Positions 60,460-64,000 of a stretch of DNA of 64,000 nt are shown here, piece by piece. The stretch is from Candidatus Gastranaerophilales bacterium (GTDB taxonomy: Bacteria; Cyanobacteriota; Vampirovibrionia; Gastranaerophilales; Gastranaerophilaceae). The stretch covers positions 48,811-112,810 of the forward strand of contig CALURU010000007.1 in assembly GCA_944323255.1 (NCBI GenBank), in the 5' to 3' direction. The position numbers and the translations under genes are program-made. The notes under the pieces were generated by a model. The model searched no databases. It was given only the letters and a program-made list of their open reading frames with translations, and was not told the origin of the DNA. The first letter of the stretch is position 1, and each line of letters begins with the position of its first letter.

Positions 60460-60565
60460 TGTGTTATTACTCCTAACTACCCTATTACTTACTTACGATA
60501 CCTTAAACAGAGGTCAAACACAAGAGGCAAAGCAAAAGTTCATTCACCAGGATTATTTAAAAAGC

Positions 60566-61411
60566 TTAGAACTTTGCGTACGAACCTATAACACGAACGC
60601 TCTGCGCCTGCGGCTCCAAATCTTTAATCAAATTTCTAATTATCTCATCATCCTTATGTCCGTCAAAATCAATAAATACTGCCTGTTCTTCGGCATTATT
60701 ATTCATCATCTTGGAATTAATCTGGGTTATATTAATGTGGTATTTTACAAACACCTGAACAATATCCAGCAAAGCTCCTTGTCTGTCATTCAGGAAAAGT
60801 ACTATACTAGTTTTGTCATGCCCCGTAGGCTGCGTAGATGAATCACCTATTACTATAAATCTGCGTTTATTATTCTTGTCATCTTCTATGTGTTCTCTCA
60901 GAACATTCAAGTTATAAATCTCAGCAGTTTTGTGCGTGCCTATAATTGAATAAGTTAAGTTATAGCTATTTAACCTTCTTGCCGCATCATCCATACTGTC
61001 AGCAATAACGATATTTAACTGTCTTGGCATTTCATCACGCACAAAAATCTTACTCTTTGCAAGAGCATTCGGATTTGCTATAAGTCCGGTTAAGCTGTAA
61101 AACTCGGTTGTCTTAGATAAAATACAGTCATTTACAGGTATTATTGTCTCCGCAAGGATCTGAATATTTTGATTTTTAGTCATTATCAGATTGTCTATTG
61201 TTTCACGAATTATTCCCTTGTAAGTTGTCTCTACCGGCAGAATTGTTATTGCATTGCAATTCTCATCCACATAATCAATACATTCCTTAATCGAATTTAG
61301 CGAACGCTGGTACAAAAATAAATCATAAGCTTTAAATAATTTATCTTTCGCAATCTCTGAATAAGATCCGCCCATTCCTAGACAAATTACTTCATTAAAC
61401 TCTTCAAACAT
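60566..61411 (-). CDS. pheA: Prephenate dehydratase
   Basis: 281 residues. Catalytic domain with GMGGSYSEIAKDKLF, ILPVETTYKGIIRETIDNL and GTHKTAEIYNLNVLREHIEDDKNNKRRFIVIG; then an ACT domain (KTSIVLFLNDRQGALLDIVQVF, ending VRVIGSYAKF) for phenylalanine feedback. Converts prephenate to phenylpyruvate. No chorismate mutase domain. Its ribosome site AAGGAG lies inside a 16-bp hairpin with an embedded promoter. Confidence 0.9.
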   Translation of the reverse strand: MFEEFNEVICLGMGGSYSEIAKDKLFKAYDLFLYQRSLNSIKECIDYVDENCNAITILPVETTYKGIIRETIDNLIMTKNQNIQILAETIIPVNDCILSKTTEFYSLTGLIANPNALAKSKIFVRDEMPRQLNIVIADSMDDAARRLNSYNLTYSIIGTHKTAEIYNLNVLREHIEDDKNNKRRFIVIGDSSTQPTGHDKTSIVLFLNDRQGALLDIVQVFVKYHINITQINSKMMNNNAEEQAVFIDFDGHKDDEIIRNLIKDLEPQAQSVRVIGSYAKF

Positions 61412-61414
61412 AAT

Positions 61415-61461
61415 AAACTCCTTGCTTTAAAAATTGTATATTAAAGCAAGGAGTTTGTAAA
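61415..61461 (-). promoter_or_regulatory. pheA promoter embedded in a Shine-Dalgarno-masking hairpin
   Basis: Perfect 16-bp inverted repeat: 61415-61430 and 61441-61456, loop 61431-61440. On the minus strand the 3' arm contains the pheA AAGGAG and the 5' arm its complement CTCCTT. A promoter TTTACA (61456-61461), 17-nt spacer, TACAAT (61433-61438) lies across it, so its transcript would start after the 5' arm. Confidence 0.75.
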
Positions 61462-61478
61462 TCATTATCCAAATTTTA

Positions 61479-61925
61479 CTAAGATCGACCTATTTCTGTA
61501 GCTCTTGATGCCATTGATTTAGATATATTAACAAGGGCAAGGTTGGCTTCGTAAGCTCTCTGCGCCATAATGGCATCTGCCATATCTACCATAGCATTAA
61601 CATTTGATGCCCTTATATATCCGTTTGCATCAGCATCCGGATGTCCCGGAGAATAAATTCTCTCCCCGACAGTCGGATCTTCTACACAACCGTTAAATAC
61701 AACACCGCCCTGTAAATAAGGAAGTGTACCGACTCCAAAAACATCATTTTTCATAACATTCATCAAACCGTGAAAAGAAATATCTTCTGAAGCATTAAGT
61801 ACAGGAATACGTCTCACATAATTTGGCGTATCTACGTTTGCAATGTTTTTTGCGTGAATATCAAGTCTTAATCCATGTGCCTGAAGAGCATTTGCGCCTA
61901 TGTTTATTGATTCCATTATACTCAT
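61479..61925 (-). CDS. flgC: Flagellar basal-body rod protein FlgC
   Basis: 148 residues. N-terminal ANVDTPNYVRR rod signature and C-terminal VDMADAIMAQRAYEANLALVNISKSM, with the FlgC-type GVEDP-like CVEDPTVGERIYSPGHPDADANGYI in the middle. Proximal rod subunit. 25 nt after flgB. Confidence 0.94.
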   Translation of the reverse strand: MSIMESINIGANALQAHGLRLDIHAKNIANVDTPNYVRRIPVLNASEDISFHGLMNVMKNDVFGVGTLPYLQGGVVFNGCVEDPTVGERIYSPGHPDADANGYIRASNVNAMVDMADAIMAQRAYEANLALVNISKSMASRATEIGRS

Positions 61926-61950
61926 CGTTGTGCCTCACTTTCTTAAAACA

Positions 61951-62301
61951 TTATTTACCTACATTAATTACTGTTTTCATTTCAGTAATTATATTAGACA
62001 TTCTTCTTGTTGCCATTGTGTACAGAATAGAATTTTTTTGCATTTCCGTTAATTCTTTTGCAATATCAATTTCTTCTTTCTGCCTATCCTCAAGAACTCC
62101 CGAAGGTCCAAGCTCTGTTGAAAGCTTTGTTTCCAGAGGACTGTTCATTGAGCCCAGATACATAGAAAAATCAATATCTCTTCTGACATATCCCGGAGTA
62201 TCAACGTTTGCAACATTTGAACCCAGAGCCCGCTGTCTCTGCGCAACCAGATCCATCATTAAATTGGTTTTTCCCATTGAATCTAAACTGGTATATGTCA
62301 T
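61951..62301 (-). CDS. flgB: Flagellar basal-body rod protein FlgB
   Basis: 116 residues. LVAQRQRALGSNVANVDTPGYVRRDIDFSMYL near the N-terminus and a helical C-terminus (AKELTEMQKNSILYTMATRRMSNIITEMKTVI). Proximal rod subunit. AAGGAG precedes the start. Confidence 0.94.
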   Translation of the reverse strand: MTYTSLDSMGKTNLMMDLVAQRQRALGSNVANVDTPGYVRRDIDFSMYLGSMNSPLETKLSTELGPSGVLEDRQKEEIDIAKELTEMQKNSILYTMATRRMSNIITEMKTVINVGK

Positions 62302-62386
62302 TTTTATCTCCTTGCGTTTTGCTTTGAAGGGTGATTTATAATCTTATCATTTTGTTTTTATCACCCGATTATTTTCCTATGTCAAA

Positions 62387-63100
62387 CTACTCTCTTATGT
62401 TTATTGCTTTGTTGTACATATCATCTGCAACTTTCATAAGGTTCATACTCGCAATCATTGAAGTATTAAGTCTCATAAGATCATTAATTTCGTCATAAAT
62501 ATTTGTATTAGAAACCTCTGTTGCATACTGTCTTATATTATCAGTGTTTTTAATAATCTTTGGAGCACCTGACTCATCGTTATAAACCATTTTGTTATTA
62601 TGCCCCTGCTCCAAAGCCTCCGGGCATTCAAACTGCACAATCGGTATCGTTCCTATTTTTTCTGGAAGTGAACCTGCATCATCATAATTCATAACATCAC
62701 CGTTCGGTTTTATTTCAAGTTTATATGAGTTTGCGGGAATTTTAATTCCATCTCCGACCATCCAGTCATCAACAGTCATCAAATATCCGTTTTCGCCCCG
62801 CTTGAAAGCTCCGTCACGGGTGTATTGAATTTCACCGTCTGCTGAAACAACCGGAATATAACCTTCACCATTTATTGCGACATCATAAGGGTTTTTGCTT
62901 ATACGAATAGAACCTTGAAGGGCATTTGTTCTTATAGCCCCATCTATGTAACCGTCTTCTCTTAGGATCTGTTCAAAACGGGAAGTTTTATAAGCCGCAG
63001 TATTATAGTTAGCAAGGTTATTTGCGACATAACCAAGCTTTTCGAACTGCATTGTTGCGTTATTTATACTTTTTCTTACAACTGCTTGCATGTTATACAT
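62387..63100 (-). CDS. Flagellar basal-body rod protein, FlgF/FlgG family (second)
   Basis: 237 residues. FEKLGYVANNLANYNTAAYKTSRFEQIL is the rod signature (ANNLAN-x-x-T-x-x-YK); the middle has NPYDVAINGEGYIPV and TRDGAFKRGENGYLMT; the C-terminus is NTNIYDEINDLMRLNTSMIASMNLMK. Whether it is FlgF or FlgG cannot be settled here. GGAGG before ATG. Confidence 0.88.
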   Translation of the reverse strand: MYNMQAVVRKSINNATMQFEKLGYVANNLANYNTAAYKTSRFEQILREDGYIDGAIRTNALQGSIRISKNPYDVAINGEGYIPVVSADGEIQYTRDGAFKRGENGYLMTVDDWMVGDGIKIPANSYKLEIKPNGDVMNYDDAGSLPEKIGTIPIVQFECPEALEQGHNNKMVYNDESGAPKIIKNTDNIRQYATEVSNTNIYDEINDLMRLNTSMIASMNLMKVADDMYNKAINIRE

Positions 63101-63113
63101 AGTTCAAACCCTC

Positions 63114-63812
63114 CTAACTTGTACTTCCGAGCTGACTGATAACTTTCTGTAAATTACTGCTCTCTATAAGGAATATTTGTCTGTTTGCTTCAAAATTTCT
63201 CACAACCGGCTTAACGGCAAGAAACTCGTTCTGGATTGATACGTTAGAGTACTCATTATATCCCTGTTTTACTTCAGGATTTATAACTGCCATACCATTT
63301 GAATCAACAATACCAAGGTATCCTGCATCTAAAAGCTGATTGGAATCTTTTGCATAAACGCTGATTTTACCTTTTGTATTTACAACAACCTGCGCCGGAT
63401 TATCAGGCACAACAGGGAGTTTAATAGGCATTCCGGCATCCGAAAGAACAGGATTATCTTCAAGGTTCAAAAGATTTCCTTCTCTATCAAGCTTGAATCT
63501 TCCATCACGGGTTAGCTGAACACCTTCCGGCGTCTGAATTTGGAAATAACCTTTGTTTGCCATTGTTATATCAAGCGGATTTTTAGAAACCATAATACGT
63601 CCGACCTGATCATCAACGGTACTTGAAAGTCCGTGCACACCGATAAATTCGGTAAATGAAGAAACTATCGGCTCACGCCTTTGGAATCCGACTTTATCGA
63701 AACCGGTGACGTTTTCATTTATCATCCCAATGATTTCGCTCTGTACGTGCATTGCACGGATAGAAGCTTTCATTCCCTGTTCACAGAATCTTACACCGCC
63801 ATTGATTTGCAT
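63114..63812 (-). CDS. Flagellar basal-body rod protein, FlgF/FlgG family (first)
   Basis: 232 residues from ATG 63812, preceded by AGAGG; the longer reading to 63902 adds an unlikely basic leader. MQINGGVRFCEQGMKASIRAMHVQSEIIGMINENVTGFDKVGF is a diverged rod signature; SKNPLDITMANKGYFQIQ and LTRDGRFKLDREGNLLN follow; the C-terminus is NQFLAVKPVVRNFEANRQIFLIES-like. First gene of flgF/G-flgF/G-flgB-flgC. 13 nt to the next gene. Confidence 0.88.
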   Translation of the reverse strand: MQINGGVRFCEQGMKASIRAMHVQSEIIGMINENVTGFDKVGFQRREPIVSSFTEFIGVHGLSSTVDDQVGRIMVSKNPLDITMANKGYFQIQTPEGVQLTRDGRFKLDREGNLLNLEDNPVLSDAGMPIKLPVVPDNPAQVVVNTKGKISVYAKDSNQLLDAGYLGIVDSNGMAVINPEVKQGYNEYSNVSIQNEFLAVKPVVRNFEANRQIFLIESSNLQKVISQLGSTS

Positions 63813-63941
63813 AGTTGTACCTCTTTTTTTATTTAAACGGATAATTAATCTTTTTACTTTAGTACATTTTCGAAAAATCATACGTTTAAAGTAGTTCAAC
63901 ATGTCATATAATGTTCAAATTTTAAAAGTCAAAATTTATTG

Positions 63942-63970
63942 TTGACAATGGAATTTGTTTCTAATATCAT
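63942..63970 (+). promoter_or_regulatory. Strong promoter of the tRNA at the window edge
   Basis: TTGACA (63942-63947), a 17-nt spacer, TATCAT (63965-63970); tRNA starts 11 nt later. Confidence 0.85.
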
Positions 63971-63980
63971 AAGACTTGAC

Positions 63981-64000
63981 GCCGGTATAGCTCAACGGTA
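63981..64000 (+). tRNA. 5' part of a tRNA, cut by window end (isotype not determinable)
   Basis: GCCGGTA acceptor arm, TA, GCTC D-stem start and AACGGTA of the D-loop are seen before the window ends. The anticodon is outside; a tRNA-Thr would fit the acceptor sequence but this is a guess. Confidence 0.75.

Noticed and set aside
63834..63861. Sigma-28 promoter before the flagellar rod operon
   Set aside because: TAAAGTAA and TCCGTTTA are present, but the spacing and the -10 match are too poor.
1..64000. CRISPR arrays, insertion sequences, prophage or integrase genes
   Set aside because: No regularly spaced repeats, transposase, integrase or phage structural genes were seen on either strand.

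Overview
This 64 kb window is AT-rich, gene-dense bacterial chromosome. The gene set points to a motile, anaerobic relative of the cyanobacteria, most plausibly the non-photosynthetic gut lineage Gastranaerophilales/Vampirovibrionia ('Melainabacteria'). The pointers are an LdpA-type Fe-S protein (a family otherwise known from cyanobacteria), two cyanobacterial-style LuxR-type response regulators without an adjacent kinase, anaerobe-type oxygen defence (rubrerythrin, 2Fe superoxide reductase, ferritin), flagellar genes, TolC-type export and no photosynthesis genes. The taxonomic call is inference; no 16S rRNA is present. I see no CRISPR array, insertion sequence or prophage.

Layout. 1-10.5 kb: end of a membrane protein, patatin-like lipase, sigma factor, rpsT with a structured leader, GT-C-like membrane protein, rarA, rubrerythrin, purB, two secreted coiled-coil paralogues, a WecG/TagA transferase and half a transketolase. 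10.5-13.5 kb: a patch with three kinds of GC-rich palindromic repeat, one inserted in frame in an aminopeptidase P gene. 13.5-16.2 kb: the classical rpmG-tRNA-Trp-secE-nusG-rplK-rplA block on the minus strand. 16.4-18 kb: a giant flagellin carrying a GLUG beta-helix insert. 18-25 kb: glmU, a glycosyltransferase, and a signalling operon (HD-GYP, TPR, two response regulators, pentapeptide protein). 25-37 kb: housekeeping genes, an ordinary flagellin, fabI, and a MarR/TolC/EmrA/EmrB efflux locus with an operator palindrome. 37-44 kb: an acetyltransferase, an operon of two membrane proteins plus a GH13 enzyme, ferritin and superoxide reductase. 44.6-51.2 kb: ykgJ-rlmN-maf-dtd-rsmH-ftsL-like-ldpA. 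51-57.5 kb: an AAA ATPase and a 1612-residue GH13 protein. 57.7-64 kb: fliI, an FAD oxidoreductase, pheA, the flagellar rod genes, and the start of a tRNA at the edge.

The most unusual signal is a candidate regulon. An 18-bp element (TAAAAAAATATTTTTTGC, two exact copies and one with a single mismatch) lies 33-36 nt upstream of three transcription units. Those units encode the giant GH13 protein plus an AAA ATPase, two membrane proteins plus a second GH13 enzyme, and a small 135-residue protein. Five of these six proteins share a short N-terminal motif of the form hydrophobic-x-F-[K/N/G]-[A/G]. This looks like a lineage-specific tag on a co-regulated glucan-handling system, though both its function and its location in the cell are unknown.

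Other notable signals are repeated leaderless start sites (a -10 box 6-7 nt before ATG with no Shine-Dalgarno), a pheA promoter buried inside a 16-bp hairpin that would hide the Shine-Dalgarno on read-through RNA, and a G9 tract that could switch the C-terminus of a small Cys protein.
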